A stretch of 64,000 nucleotides of DNA from Anthonomus grandis grandis (GCF_022605725.1 NC_065554.1:14713100-14777099), one strand, 5' to 3'. Numbered from the stretch's first letter, positions 37,701 through 44,592 are shown. A program made the numbers and translations. Notes: generated by a model not told the origin, from the letters alone.

Positions 37701-40700
37701 AAATTTGGAAATTATGCAGGGTGTTTGATCAAAGGTGGCGAGGTACCATATCACAGCAACAAATTATCCAGGAGCTTCGGGTTAATAAAAGTGCAAAAAG
37801 AAATGTTGGAAATTATTTTTAAGTTCCTAAACCCGCTTTTTTCTTAAACCTCTTAAAAGTTACACAAAACTATTACGTCAATAATTTTTTTTTAACACTT
37901 TTTTGGCAAGAGAGGAAAGTTAAGAGAGAGAATTGCAGTGAAATTATTGATGTATTATTTTTTTGTAACTCTTATGCTTAAACATCCAGTTTTTTAAAAC
38001 TGTTTATTTTTCAAAACTCGGAATGTTAAAAAACCTTTTTTTCTTGACCATAAGAAATACACCTAATAGTTGCTTAGAATTTATTTCTATCAATTTGTAT
38101 TAACGGAATTTCTCCCCAACCTTCTAAGATTATTTATTTCTGAAATATGGTACCTTGTCCTCTAATCGCTTTTAGTCAAGAATAATATTTTAATATATAA
38201 ATAAGTGAAACTCTTGTATCAATAATTTCTATTTAGGTTATATTTGAAGATGTTAGTCACCTAGATTTGCGCAGAGAGAACCTCTATGCCTTAACGGAGA
38301 GTATTCCAAAGCGAATAGCATCAAAACTGGTAAGTTTGAGATCGTTTTGTCATCATAAAGTTCAACACCAAATTTCTTCTTATAAAACATCTTGCTTGCT
38401 ATGTCTGTCATTTTCGATCGTAATCATTGTTTTGTTTATTTTTTGTTGAAGTTATGTGTGGCCTTCTTCTGTTTTTGAGGGTATGTTTCACTTGTCTTGA
38501 CTTTCTATTTTTATACAGAATCAGATTTCTTTTTTGGGATCTTACCTCTCGTTATAATAATTTTAACACCTTATATTTTAATTCTTATACAGAACCAGCC
38601 TTCAGGAAGTCGTTCCAGGAGTTGGTATAAAATGTTTGTCTAGAAGAACGGTCATGTCAAAAGTTAACAAGGTGATATGAACTTTTTTTATCTTTAATAG
38701 GGCAAAACACAAGTTTTCTGGTTTATATAAGCTAAAGCTTTATCGGCCGGTTACGTTTTACAAAAATATATATGTGTTTAAAAAGGTACTTTTTCCAATA
38801 TAAACCTTTTAAATATTTAATATATATAGTGTGGACCAGCTAATTAGACGCGGATAATAGTGGACACAATCTAATTTTATATTTTACTCTAATTATATTA
38901 ATTTTTGTAGCAATACTACTCAATTCTAACAATTTACCGTTAACAACACTCAAAATATCTGTAATTTTTGCTAAGATATTTTAAAAGAATATAAAACAAT
39001 ATTTCGGGCTTATATATTAAAATTGAATTAGAAACAAGGTGTAGCTCTCAATGACAAATAATATTAATACGTTAATATTTTGTAGCAAATCATCAACAGC
39101 CATCCATTTCTACAGGTTCTCGGCTGACATTGTTTTCATACAAACGCGTATCCATTTCCAGCTTTGCTCTGTTATTATATTTGGGATCATTTTGATTGGG
39201 TCAAGGCTAGAAGATTCTATTATTGTTACATGATTATTTTTTCAGAGATTTAACTGCTTTTCATATTTTTAAGTGCCTATTGTATACTAAGCTAAGGATC
39301 GTTTTCTTTATATTTTTGCTGCCGTACAATCTACTATTATTCCTAATAATTTCGTAAACGTTACAGTTTCGATTTGTTCATACTCCAATCCTGGCGAGCT
39401 TTAATCTAGCCTGACAATTTTTGTTGCTTAAAAGCTCTTTTTTAATTTTTAACAAAAACTCTGCTTTATTGAGGCATCTTTTACAAAGCTAGTCTCTAGA
39501 ACTCTGTGATTATTTTTTTATCCGTTTAGTCATAATTTATTCCATTCTTTTCTGTGATTTTAGTATGAACCATGCTCTTATAAGTGTGTGTCAATGATCC
39601 GAATTATTTATTTTGTAAATGTTCAATAATTGTTTTATAGCTTTACCCACAATTCTTCAAACCTATTGTTTTACCCATTGTAGGGCAGCGAATCTTTTTC
39701 TACTTATTTTAAAAGCTTATGAAGCGCAAAGTAGAAACTCTTATTATTAAGCAAGTAAGAGAAATACTAAATTTATTTGTTTGTGTTCCAAGTATATGAA
39801 CTTATAAAGATTTGAAGAACCATCAAAAGCATATGTTTTAAATTAGTAAAAATATTTAATCTAGTGTTTTCTTTTAACGATCCAATAATTTAAACACAGT
39901 CGAAGTTGTTGACTTTTTTTCAGTCCAGGGAGAAATAAATGAGTCTCAATGTATTGAACCCGGCCGACGGTTCCTCAAATATATTGTCTTCTTTCCGGTA
40001 AATTTATGGACAATACATGGATAATTATATTTTAAGATAGAAATATCACAGATAAAATAGTATTACTTTGAGGTGCATGTCATAAGTTCAGTAACGCACT
40101 GCACGTCTAGCTTGCGATCATCCTGTATTAGTAAAAGTTTGCCAGTCTTGTTATGTAATGACTAATTCCAGAATTCTAAATTTGGTCCGACGAACACTAA
40201 ACGTAAATTCTATACATTTGGACTTATTTATTGGTTACTATAGCCAAAAATTCAAACACTGCAAATGTAAAATATTTAATGGCTTCTTGCTAAGTGAGTT
40301 GGATGTGGGGCTCAAATAAAACTCAGGTTTTAGATTTTAATGCTGCCCACGTTTCGGCCTGTATTAAATCTAAAACCTGATTTTTATTTGAACCCCACAT
40401 CCAACTCCCTTAGCAAGAAGCATACAAGATTTTTGGGTCACAAAAAAAACAACAAAATATTTAATGTTTAATTTTGTCCCGGCATTTAATTAGTTGGTCC
40501 CAACTGTATAACAGAATGATATGAAATATCTATGAATTTCATTTGAATACTTTTAATGTTTTTAAGATTCATTAAAGGCATTGTCTATTACAGTATTTAA
40601 TTAAAAGGCTCAATAAAGAAATCGTAAATATATATTTTTTATGTGTCTAGTAGGCGAAACCTCGAAAAATAATTGCTTTTTAAATAATTGTCCTAGATAG

Positions 40701-42846
40701 CCTGAAAGAAGTTATGATATATAATAAAGCTGCTATTGCAAGAAAAACGGCGATTAAAAAAAACGTTTTTTCTATGTGGTATAAAAGCCTGTATTAAGTC
40801 TTGTGAGCACAAAACTATGGGTAATTTTCTTAGCTTTATCCGAGAAAAACGAATTGTTATTAATTTGCTATCGCAATTCTGCACTAATATGTAAAAGAAT
40901 GTGCTCAAAAATAAAGTGCTACTTAAATGTCATTGATACTAATGTTAAAATGCCATTTCTAAAAAAATATGCCATAAATCATCGATAAAAGAACTAAACA
41001 TTTGTCAATATATTGCAAAACCATCATACGATATCTACTAGACGAAAATTATGAGGGTTGTTATTTATATTTCTGGCTTTGGTAACAGTGAATGTTGCCA
41101 CCTGACGTTTTCCTTGGAAACTTGACATTGTTGAACATAACCTTTTTCAGAATATTATGTCATTTGAGTGCAATTTGTGTTGTTTAGAGTTAACTCTAAG
41201 TTAAGTTAAACTAATTTAGAGTAAAGAGTAAAAAATTAATCTTGATTATGAAAAATAACTGCTCGAAAATTTCGTGGATTATCAAGACAAGGATGTATCG
41301 ATGAACTTAATTCTTTATACAGCCAGAGAGCACCACCATCCTACAGCACTGTAAAAAAAAACTGGTATAACGAATTTAATCGTGGCTGATGTTCGCTTCA
41401 AGACGAATTTCGTGGAGGCCTTCCAAAATCGGTTGTTGTGCCAGAAAATATCGATGCTGGGCGTGAACTGATAATAACAAGATCGTCGTATGACATACCG
41501 TGAGATTGAGGCATCTTTGGGCATTAGTATGATAAGCATCAGTAAGATACTGCATGAACTGTCTGGAAAAAAAATTGTTCGCGGTGGATTAAGCATAACA
41601 TGACAATCGCTCAAAAGAAAGCTCGTGTTGATTGGTGGAAGAAAATGTTGAAAAAATACGTTTAAGGTGCACTAAGGCTGTGTATAACATCTACACAGGT
41701 GACAAATCGTGGATCTATGAATATGAGCCTGAAAGAAAACAGCAATCGACTGTATGGGTCTTCCAGGATGAGCTAAATCTAACAAAAGTTGTTCGCGAAA
41801 GAAGCCTATCAAATGATTGTTCTTCGGCATTACTGATGACGTGGCCATAAAAAAACGTAGGACGATCAATTCTGAATAGTACACGACCATTTCTTGGCCA
41901 GAAGTGATCTATCCGCCGTGCAGTTCTGATTTGGCACCTAATGACTTTTTGTTCCCGCACATAAATTACGTGGTCAACGATTTTCGACACTCGAAGAAGC
42001 GGTTGATGAATTCAAAACGCATGATTTGAAGTTACCTTAATTGGAGTGGAAAAAGTGCTTCGAATTTTGAAAAACAATAAAACCTATTTTAATTATAAAT
42101 ATTTGTGTTTTCATTATGAGGCCAGAAATATAAATAGCAACCCTCGAATCATGAAATTTTTCAGTAATATAGTTAATCGGTTGAGTAGGCTCTAGAATTA
42201 CGGCCAAGTCGAGAAACATGGTTTGGAGAGAAAGCGTTTGAAATCGCAAAGTAGTTTGTAAGTCAATCTAGCGTCGAAACGACTTCACTATGACGATTTT
42301 GTTCACCGGTTTATGCTCTTTTTCCGTAAAAAACTTTTAGACGCTATTGTCCGATGAATTATAAAATTAATTGAGCGGATTACCGGCGTAAGATTATCAC
42401 TTAATTTTTTTAGATATTTTTTCAATATCTTTATTCTGACGTCTGGTAGATCTAAAATTGCCATTCAGAAATAACTTAGCCTTTCAAGATCCAGCAACAA
42501 TATTTAGAAGCAATAATTCTTCTGAAGAGTTACACCTACTTGAAAATTAAATGTATAGTTTTTGTCAAGCAGCCTAATTTCCCAAATAAAAAATCATATT
42601 TAAATTAGTTTATTTTTGATTAATTATGTCTGTATTTATGTGATTTTTTTGCTATCACAAAGTGTTTGCTTGCCACTAGTCATTCAACCAAAAATGAACC
42701 TCATTCCATAAAAATATTAACAGTCGCCGCAATAGCCTCGTTTTTTCTAGTCATATGCGAGCGAAATGCACCACAGAGAACACCTATACGACCTGGAGCG
42801 ACAGCTGCCTCAGAAGCGACCCGTCAAGAAGAAAGCCTTTGAGTAA
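10532..42846 (+). CDS. KDM4: Lysine-specific histone demethylase 4 (JmjN-JmjC-tandem Tudor), 16 coding exons
   Basis: The enzyme removes methyl groups from histone H3 Lys9 (me3/me2) and Lys36 in the nucleus, using Fe(II), 2-oxoglutarate and oxygen. Coding exons: 10532-10560, 10657-10756, 18469-18600, 18666-18839, 18900-19084, 19154-19307, 19363-19417, 19520-19670, 19728-19913, 19971-20104, 25982-26091, 26158-26374, 30438-32821, 37324-37605, 38237-38329 and 42751-42846. All junctions are GT-AG and keep frame: 4,482 nt, 1,493 residues. JmjN covers about residues 11-45 and JmjC about 143-309. Iron ligands are His187, Glu189 and His275. The family's zinc site is Cys233, His239, Cys305 and Cys307. 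A roughly 1,000-residue linker rich in Lys/Ser/Thr/Asp/Glu follows, then a tandem Tudor (about 1345-1475). The PHD pair of vertebrate KDM4A is absent. Introns 2, 10, 12, 13 and 15 are 4-8 kb and full of transposons. Orthology to KDM4 is near certain; substrate preference is inferred from the family. Confidence 0.95.
11216..11287 (+). repeat. tRNA-like sequence (tRNA-derived repeat)
   Basis: It has an A-box-like TGGCTTAATGG (11223-11233) and a B-box-like GGGTTCAGATTTC (11265-11277) at tRNA spacing, followed by a T-rich tract. I could not fold a full cloverleaf, so it is a tRNA relic or SINE head, not a functional tRNA. The T-rich tail resembles the one after the tRNA-like block of the Penelope copy at 54208-54283. 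Confidence 0.45.
11791..11865 (+). repeat. G-rich simple repeat with hairpin and potential G-quadruplex
   Basis: A GGGGGC ATAA GCCCCC hairpin (11791-11806) is followed by a GGGWT/GGGTT tandem. It has six GGG runs at 11838, 11843, 11848, 11853, 11858 and 11863, with 2-base loops. Four such runs suffice to form a G-quadruplex on the strand that is also the KDM4 sense strand. Confidence 0.7.
12534..13646 (+). pseudogene. DDE_3-type transposase pseudogene
   Basis: It begins MEQGEASTSREPPPKKVKK. A helix-turn-helix-like region (GRKKIVLEDDIKYILRR) and YLKRNRKSFLIEKDDIVLWR follow. The first catalytic Asp is in IYYTDETWLNEGHT, then SRQAFLDGLSTGLK and SGKGRRLFIS. A deletion follows. The second Asp is in SVIVIDNAPYHSRR, and the Glu block is LRLPPYHCELNPIELIWAQI, ending before TAG at 13644-13646. 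Several stops and frameshifts and the missing middle (normally about 60 residues between the GKGRR and DNAPYHS blocks) make it inactive. This family is widespread in insect genomes. Confidence 0.8.
13804..13854 (-). ncRNA. Hammerhead-ribozyme-like motif with U3-A8 core
   Basis: Read on the - strand: stem I UUUACAC / GUGUUAAA (7 pairs, one bulge), core UUGAUAA plus one extra C, stem II GGUUGG / CCAACC, GAA, self-complementary stem III ACGU, then C at the cleavage position. The usual core is CUGAUGA, in which C3 pairs with G8. Here both have changed, to U3 and A8, so that pair would be kept. The motif sits in a repeat nested in the DDE element. Activity is not shown by sequence alone. Confidence 0.5.
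15060..15345 (+). pseudogene. Transposase remnant (mariner-like C-terminal part)
   Basis: Broken + strand frames read QVGAPPDNKKLVHFLNN and, further on, NNPKGLIFFFGVF with RTKYIHKEVQISENL. This resembles the QQDGAPPH ... SPDLTPLDFFLWG ... K end of insect transposases. It is very decayed and the call is tentative. Confidence 0.35.
15919..16621 (-). pseudogene. 3' end of a non-LTR retrotransposon (reverse transcriptase C-terminus)
   Basis: The - strand frame 16621-16259 encodes a 120-residue piece with KIQKIQNSCVRFTRNLPRK, then NMAQRRFLGISCTVNKLL and QRGDTHNVNIPQPH. This is the region downstream of the catalytic core in CR1/jockey-like elements. The catalytic blocks are absent because of 5' truncation, the normal outcome of incomplete reverse transcription. 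The copy ends near 15919 with AATAAAG and an A/T-rich tail on the - strand. Confidence 0.7.
16818..16905 (-). repeat. Single copy of the fold-back arm repeat
   Basis: The stretch matches the arms of the inverted repeat at 28972-29609: the TTGTATTCAGCATATAATAA block, then TTGCTGCCTAGC. The hammerhead-like core seen in those arms is degraded here. Confidence 0.6.
18469..20104 (+). CDS. KDM4: KDM4 exons 3-10: catalytic JmjC domain and zinc site
   Basis: Eight exons separated by 55-102-bp introns: 18469-18600, 18666-18839, 18900-19084, 19154-19307, 19363-19417, 19520-19670, 19728-19913 and 19971-20104. They encode the linker PAPICQVVTGKQGLYQQINI, then KYWKNITYVAPIYGADVSG and the core SIEGVNTAYLYFGMWKT. 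The iron ligands are in FAWHTEDMDLYS (His187, Glu189) and FPYGYHAGFNHGFNCAEST (His275). Zinc ligands are Cys233 and His239 in NCQAFLRHKM and Cys305/Cys307 in QCTCSKDMVK. All catalytic residues are intact, so the enzyme should be active. Confidence 0.96.
20760..22123 (+). mobile_element. Jockey-like retrotransposon with internal deletion
   Basis: The 5' part is an endonuclease fragment: KHIFVLVSCSDKNIIFGALY, then DILFCGDFNLPLVVW with the GDFN catalytic box of APE-type endonucleases (20800-21170). A deletion joins this to the reverse transcriptase at SVSMFADDLKLYM, so the first catalytic block is gone. After a frame change at about 21520-21562, the C-terminus runs to a TAA at 21976-21978. The 3' end has a GGGG ATT CCC hairpin (22092-22101) and an A-tail, as in the copy at 1-1671. 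It is inactive and in the KDM4 sense direction. Confidence 0.8.
21562..21978 (+). pseudogene. Reverse transcriptase C-terminal ORF of the 20760-22123 element
   Basis: 138 open codons: SPLYQNSIDMIERVQDGFLR, then LNLDTLAKRRVNADLCFVFK and ending in SLSRLWL. It aligns in character with the C-terminus of the intact ORF at 1-1464 (LEYCSVVWSPYHQIHIDALE). The upstream part (21200-21562) is in another frame and holds the FADD box. Confidence 0.8.
22140..23440 (+). pseudogene. Second, more decayed jockey-like copy
   Basis: It follows the previous copy directly and in the same direction. Fragments in order: VPIKHFKSSNFSTWFSRKL (end of the endonuclease-RT linker), then IPKLFDRLFSVQFSW and SDHQHGFS. Next come LPQRSHIGTVFNLFIRDL and FAEVFKLY, in which the catalytic FADD is ruined. 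Last are TVKDLGVLFN and HIERIEAVQISFLRFFAYRA. Stops are frequent. Confidence 0.75.
23484..24225. mobile_element. Possible small TIR element (MITE)
   Basis: A left sequence (about 23484-23510), CTAACCGATTTTCAATGTGG, and a right sequence read on the - strand (24225-24201), CTAAGCCTGATTTTCAGCGTGG, are similar inverted repeats about 740 bp apart. No clear target duplication and no ORF. Tentative. Confidence 0.35.
24324..25719. mobile_element. Tc1 element with TA target duplication
   Basis: The left end is CAGTACTGTGCAAAAAGATAG followed by CAACATT. The right end, on the - strand, is GACAATGTGCATAAATATAG followed by CAACATT. TA flanks both ends (24322-24323, 25720-25721). At 1.4 kb it is close to full length. 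It contains one decayed transposase on the - strand, antisense to KDM4. Confidence 0.8.
24560..25609 (-). pseudogene. Tc1 transposase pseudogene (DDE type)
   Basis: The start at 25609 opens MGCSKTVSGDVRKIIVEHYE. The paired-like helix-turn-helix domain follows (QSNIARSLRLHRSIVSRFCK), with a GRPIKT AT-hook-like motif, over 90 open codons. After a frame change come SSSTVRKRLLDANLPARRAA and the first catalytic Asp in KKVVFSDESKYNLF. A conserved GGGNILAWGCF is next, then the second Asp in HDNDPKHASQFVKRWL and the Glu block SQSPDLNPIENLWHYI. About six stops or shifts inactivate it. The order of motifs is complete, so the copy is fairly recent. Confidence 0.85.
25982..26374 (+). CDS. KDM4: KDM4 exons 11-12: basic linker
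   Basis: Exon 11 (25982-26091) and exon 12 (26158-26374) encode Lys/Arg-rich sequence such as VQKKRRGRKPKKKDAI and KEKLKKKHKKRE. These are good candidates for nuclear localisation signals. Splicing is phase-consistent with exon 10 and exon 13. No catalytic motif is present. Confidence 0.88.
26992..27030 (-). ncRNA. Hammerhead-ribozyme-like motif
   Basis: On the - strand: stem I GCC / GGC, core CUGAAGA plus one extra U, stem II AAAU / AUUU with loop AUA, GAA, stem III ACGU, then U at the cleavage position. C3 and G8 are canonical, and position 7 is known to be variable. The layout matches the other motifs in this window, but the stem sequences differ. Confidence 0.45.
27372..27443. repeat. 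Three tandem copies of a 24-bp palindromic unit
   Basis: The unit CC AGATGGTAA TGTT TTACCATCT is repeated exactly three times. Each unit can form a 9-bp hairpin. The array lies 12 bp before the left end of the 27456-28638 transposon and may be an assembly of its insertion hot spot or a polymorphic minisatellite. Confidence 0.9.
27456..28638. mobile_element. DNA transposon with 31-bp inverted repeats and AAAT duplication
   Basis: The left end starts GAGGAGTTTGGGTGCAAAG and includes CGGATATATCC. The right end, on the - strand, starts GAGGAGTTCGCGTGCATAA and includes CGGATATATCC: 26 of 31 bases match. It is flanked by AAAT at 27452-27455 and 28639-28642. GGATATA words also recur inside, as subterminal repeats. 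A 4-bp duplication with long TIRs recalls the Sola group, but I cannot confirm that. It carries coding remnants on the + strand. Confidence 0.7.
27815..28327 (+). pseudogene. Unrecognised coding remnant inside the AAAT-flanked element
   Basis: One frame reads KEKYVEIYSEVGLVKTLGLD, then NVKELGTVYKKMKGISECKR. After frame breaks, LNHLMEHFGDDWRNREDF and SQEENELCDCLHEENTIHI run to a TAA at 28327. The composition is clearly protein-like with charged helices, and the acidic end has a CxC. I do not recognise a family. By position it is probably what is left of this element's transposase. Confidence 0.45.
29030..29062 (-). ncRNA. Hammerhead-like core, left arm of the fold-back repeat
   Basis: CUGAUGA plus U, stem II AGCC / GGCC with loop UAC (one mismatch), GAA, then AGAGCU A. 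Stem III and stem I are weaker than in the right arm. Probably a decayed motif. Confidence 0.35.
29521..29555 (+). ncRNA. Hammerhead-like core, right arm of the fold-back repeat
   Basis: CUGAUAA plus A, stem II GGCC / GGCC with loop UAC, GAA, self-complementary stem III AGCGCU, then A. G8 is changed to A without a matching change at C3, and stem I does not pair well. Structure-like, but likely inactive. Confidence 0.35.
30438..32821 (+). CDS. KDM4: KDM4 exon 13: giant linker exon
   Basis: One 2,384-nt exon (acceptor TAAATAG, donor GTATGT) encodes about 795 residues, more than half of the protein. It begins with a Ser/Thr-rich stretch (STSTSMDISKD), has Asn/Gln-rich and acidic patches (LDKLLQDLSSESDG, then EEVAEVPEIERDETVDEESV) and a basic C-terminal third. 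A compact-looking block near its end, VDDVLGYLPVAVRQRLMGGL, may be a short motif or folded unit. It contains none of the Cys/His pattern of PHD fingers. Much of it is probably disordered. Function unknown. Confidence 0.92.
33780..35300 (-). pseudogene. Scrambled transposase pseudogene
   Basis: The N-terminal part is on the - strand at 35260-34950 (TINSVVDKF and ARRRNAISAENIAAI, then KVQLSQELK). The C-terminal part is also on the - strand at 34200-33790 (VPPYYFLPVRQWLNERLPD, then SPDLALFDFFLWGHLKS in another frame and PTDISDLKRRIAAECQ). The central block with NDMWFQQDGVHTARAI (34650-34720) lies on the + strand, so the middle is inverted or comes from another copy. It belongs to the Tc1/mariner superfamily with a QQDG second-Asp box. 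Not functional. Confidence 0.6.
35505..35578 (+). repeat. tRNA-like relic
   Basis: The A-box-like TGGCATGGTCG (35516-35526) and B-box-like GAGTTTAAATCC (35559-35570) have tRNA spacing. No complete cloverleaf. Likely a tRNA-derived repeat. Confidence 0.4.
36480..37200 (-). pseudogene. Non-LTR retrotransposon fossil
   Basis: On the - strand near 36680-36540 the sequence gives FFNKLPRNVQSLDNKKILNA and then KNIVYKYEDFLS. This is typical of the extreme C-terminus of non-LTR reverse transcriptases. Weak endonuclease-like words (GLQDHPVAKIV) lie near 37190. Everything between is scrambled. Confidence 0.5.
37324..38329 (+). CDS. KDM4: KDM4 exons 14-15: tandem Tudor domain
   Basis: Exon 14 (37324-37605) and exon 15 (38237-38329) encode the hybrid double Tudor domain. 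In vertebrate KDM4A this binds H3K4me3 and H4K20me. Visible motifs: LGDEVWAKHKNNRYYKAKV, NNGDMVRLRWTDGDIYEAE and VIFEDVSHLDLRRENLYALT, ending PKRIASKL. The aromatic and acidic cage positions look conserved (Tyr-Tyr after Arg, Trp-Thr-Asp-Gly). Both exons end in phase 0, so the last Tudor strand can be exchanged by alternative splicing (see 43348-43452). Intron 14 (37606-38236) contains only an ACAGGGTGTTT-type dispersed repeat fragment. Confidence 0.95.
38827..40506. mobile_element. Tc1-like element, heavily decayed
   Basis: The left end TAGTGTGGACCAGCTAATTA and right end (on the - strand) CAGTTGGGACCAACTAATTA are imperfect inverted repeats flanked by TA (38825-38826, 40507-40508). Traces of a transposase C-terminus may lie on the - strand near 39230-39060, but no catalytic block is readable. 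A 60-bp-arm hairpin occurs inside, near the right end. Confidence 0.55.
40282..40421. repeat. Large hairpin, 60-bp arms and 21-bp loop
   Basis: The arms 40282-40341 and 40363-40421 are inverted copies (GTTGGATGTGGGG...CTAAAACCTGA type), about 90% identical. The 21-base loop contains ACGTTTCGGCC, which on the - strand reads GGCC GAAACGU, the 3' half of a hammerhead-like core. A transcript would fold into a long double-stranded stem. Confidence 0.85.
41053..42145. mobile_element. Mariner element, 1.1 kb
   Basis: The 25-bp terminal inverted repeats GAGGGTTGTTATTTATATTT and GAGGGTTGCTATTTATATTT, each followed by CTGGC, differ at one base. The interior holds one transposase remnant on the + strand. 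No clean TA duplication remains on the right. Confidence 0.8.
41250..42080 (+). pseudogene. Mariner transposase pseudogene
   Basis: Pieces in order: helix-turn-helix PPSYSTVKKNWYNEFNRG, the GRP-like linker GGLPKSVVVPENIDAGREL, then YREIEASLGISMISIS and KILHELSG. The open block 41632-41850 holds TGDKSWIYEYEPERKQQSTV and FQDELNLTKVVRERS. Last come SDLAPNDFLFP and EEAVDEFKTHDLKLP. The usual catalytic GDESW is GDKSW here, and the second Asp block is shifted. DD34D-type mariner, dead. Confidence 0.8.
42751..42846 (+). CDS. KDM4: KDM4 exon 16: C-terminal end and stop
   Basis: The acceptor TTTTTTCTAG precedes SYASEMHHREHLYDLERQLP and QKRPVKKKAFE, then TAA at 42844-42846. It continues exon 15 in phase 0 (RIASKL + SYASEM), matching the RLSVASDM type of end of the Tudor region in KDM4A. 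The basic tail may be a second nuclear signal. Confidence 0.9.
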   Translation, partial: SYASEMHHREHLYDLERQLPQKRPVKKKAFE

Positions 42847-42939
42847 CACTACATTAGTAAAACTTTTCGTTTTAATTTAAAAGACTGATGTACTGAAGTT
42901 TATTAATTATTTTTCTGATTAAGTTGCTATAGACGTACT

Positions 42940-42945
42940 AATAAA
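42940..42945 (+). terminator. Candidate KDM4 polyadenylation signal
   Basis: AATAAA 94 bp after the KDM4 stop. The first canonical signal downstream. If used, the 3' UTR would be about 110-120 nt. Confidence 0.45.
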
Positions 42946-43347
42946 CCTTATGGACAATATGATTTTGTAAAACCTACTTAAGAATTGGTGATATCTTGCT
43001 AGGTCTGTTCAATTTTCATTTTTAATGTTTGGTTGCTCTGACCAAACAGATTGAAAAGATATACGTTCTTATTAAATGCAAATCTTGACTTGTTGACCTA
43101 AACTTATATATTATTTGTTCATAATGCTTTGTAGTACAATTTAGTAGGGCGAGTTAGGTTCCGTTAAGGAAAATATATTATTTTTATTATAAGTACTCGC
43201 CAAGAAATAGTGTTTCATGAGTAAATTCATTTAACATTGTTTTAGGGTATAGAATCGATTTGAAAAAGCAAATTTTCATGTTTTAGATAAGTTATATGTA
43301 ATGCCAACACATGTTTTTATTTTCAAGTTTTATTCTTTAAAATACAG

Positions 43348-43452
43348 ATTATTTACCAGGACAATACCGTTACTTTAGATGATATCAATGCTTCAAATTT
43401 AGATTATCTGAATCGGGGTCGCTTGAACTGTGAAAACATTAAATTAAATTAG
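43348..43452 (+). CDS. Candidate alternative terminal exon of KDM4
   Basis: After a good acceptor (a T-rich tract ending AAAATACAG), 34 codons encode IIYQDNTVTLDDINASNLDY and LNRGRLNCENIKLN, then TAG. The first half resembles exon 15 (VIFEDVSHLDLRRENLYAL), the closing strand of the Tudor domain. It is in phase 0, as are the donors of exons 14 and 15. It could therefore replace exons 15-16 in a shorter isoform. Splicing from exon 16 would be out of frame. The open length alone is not significant, so transcript evidence is needed. Confidence 0.35.
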   Translation: MIYQDNTVTLDDINASNLDYLNRGRLNCENIKLN

Positions 43453-44228
43453 AAGCGCTTTGAATAGGGTGGTTTTTTATGTACATAGCTGTATATAAGG
43501 TACTTTATTTTTTAAACGGTTTTCATCTTAGATGCACGTTCACTCAGTTTCGTACAAACATAATTACGTTTGTAGTTTTTTTGCCTCTACATACTGGGCT
43601 TTTAATTATCATTGGGGATTATAAAAATATTACAGTATAGGTTACGTGATGCGCAAAAGATTTATTTATTTATTGTGCAAAAATATTAATTATGTTTCTG
43701 AATTTTATTGACCTGGATTCAGATAACAACTGCCTACAACCACATAACTCTTTATTATCAATTTCGATGTAAACATGTGAATTATTGTGATGTAATTAAA
43801 ATCGTATTAACCAGGAATTTTCGTTTGAGAAAACTCGCAGCACTTTTTTTTTTAATTACGTAGGTTTTGATTTTGTGTGTGATATTTCGCCCAATGGAAC
43901 GTTAACTAACTTAATTTACTAGAATAGTTGGGTTTATACTATCCACGTTTAGTTCATGTTCCTATTGTCGGTACTGTATTTTATGTATATAATGTATTAA
44001 TTTAAACATTGGATTAAAAAAACCCTTATTCCTTTAATAAGAGTTTGTGCAAATACATTTTCATGAGTTTTGTCAAGTATTAAAGTAATATAATAGATTC
44101 TTTTAACAAAATTATTGAGTTGTTATTAAATAAATTACATTTTATTAATGACTCACAAAAGTCTCTAAACAATTACAAATATTTTTCTAGTATTTGTTAT
44201 AACATTAAAAAATATCTAAACAAATGCA

Positions 44229-44234
44229 TTTATT
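44229..44234 (-). terminator. Candidate eggless polyadenylation signal
   Basis: AATAAA on the - strand, about 150 bp after the eggless stop codon. A second copy lies at 44141-44146. Confidence 0.5.
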
Positions 44235-44385
44235 AGACTACAACAAAAGATCCTTAAACTCATTGACTCTTACAATCAGACTCACAAATAGTATACTGTT
44301 TTTTTTTTCACAAAAAAATACTATACTAATTAAAATATTGCCTTAACAAAGATTATATAGTCATAACTAAATCTAAAAAAAAATT

Positions 44386-44592
44386 TTACAATAATCTACC
44401 TTTGCACTCGGTGGATGAGCAATGACAATACAGTACCCGTCCCGGTACACTGCCAATGTCATAATTATAATTCCATGTTAGTTCGGTGCCGGCCCGAATA
44501 AACTGTGACGAGAAAAATGCGACCCATGGGAAACGCAGATCCTGAGTATCTACAAACACATTTTGGACGAACACGTTCGGTGAGCAGGAATG
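44386..44592 (-). CDS. egg: eggless last exon: C-terminal SET and post-SET
   Basis: The acceptor TTTTTTTAG is followed by HSCSPNVFVQNVFVDTQDLR, then FPWVAFFSSQFIRAGTELTW and NYNYDIGSVPG. The post-SET is CHCSSTECKGRLL, then TAA at 44388-44386. The NHSCSPN pseudoknot motif is split exactly between Asn (previous exon) and His. The Cys residues that bind the post-SET zinc are present (CxC, then x4-C), and so is the ELTW-x-Y-x-Y active-site strand. It should be catalytically competent. Confidence 0.96.
   Translation of the reverse strand, partial: HSCSPNVFVQNVFVDTQDLRFPWVAFFSSQFIRAGTELTWNYNYDIGSVPGRVLYCHCSSTECKGRLL

Larger units (their letters stand above)
38330..42750 (+). other. KDM4 intron 15, 4.4 kb
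   Basis: It contains a Tc1-like element and a mariner element, listed separately. Between them (40507-41052), and from 42146 to 42750, I see nothing recognisable. Confidence 0.8.

Noticed and set aside
38590..38640. A short exon-like piece after an ACAG (NQPSGSRSRSWYK or EPAFRKSFQELV)
   Set aside because: Tempting because vertebrate KDM4 ends in an EPALYRAI-like motif, but the piece is very short, the EPA frame does not match the phase-0 donor of exon 15, and exon 16 at 42751 gives a far better continuation.
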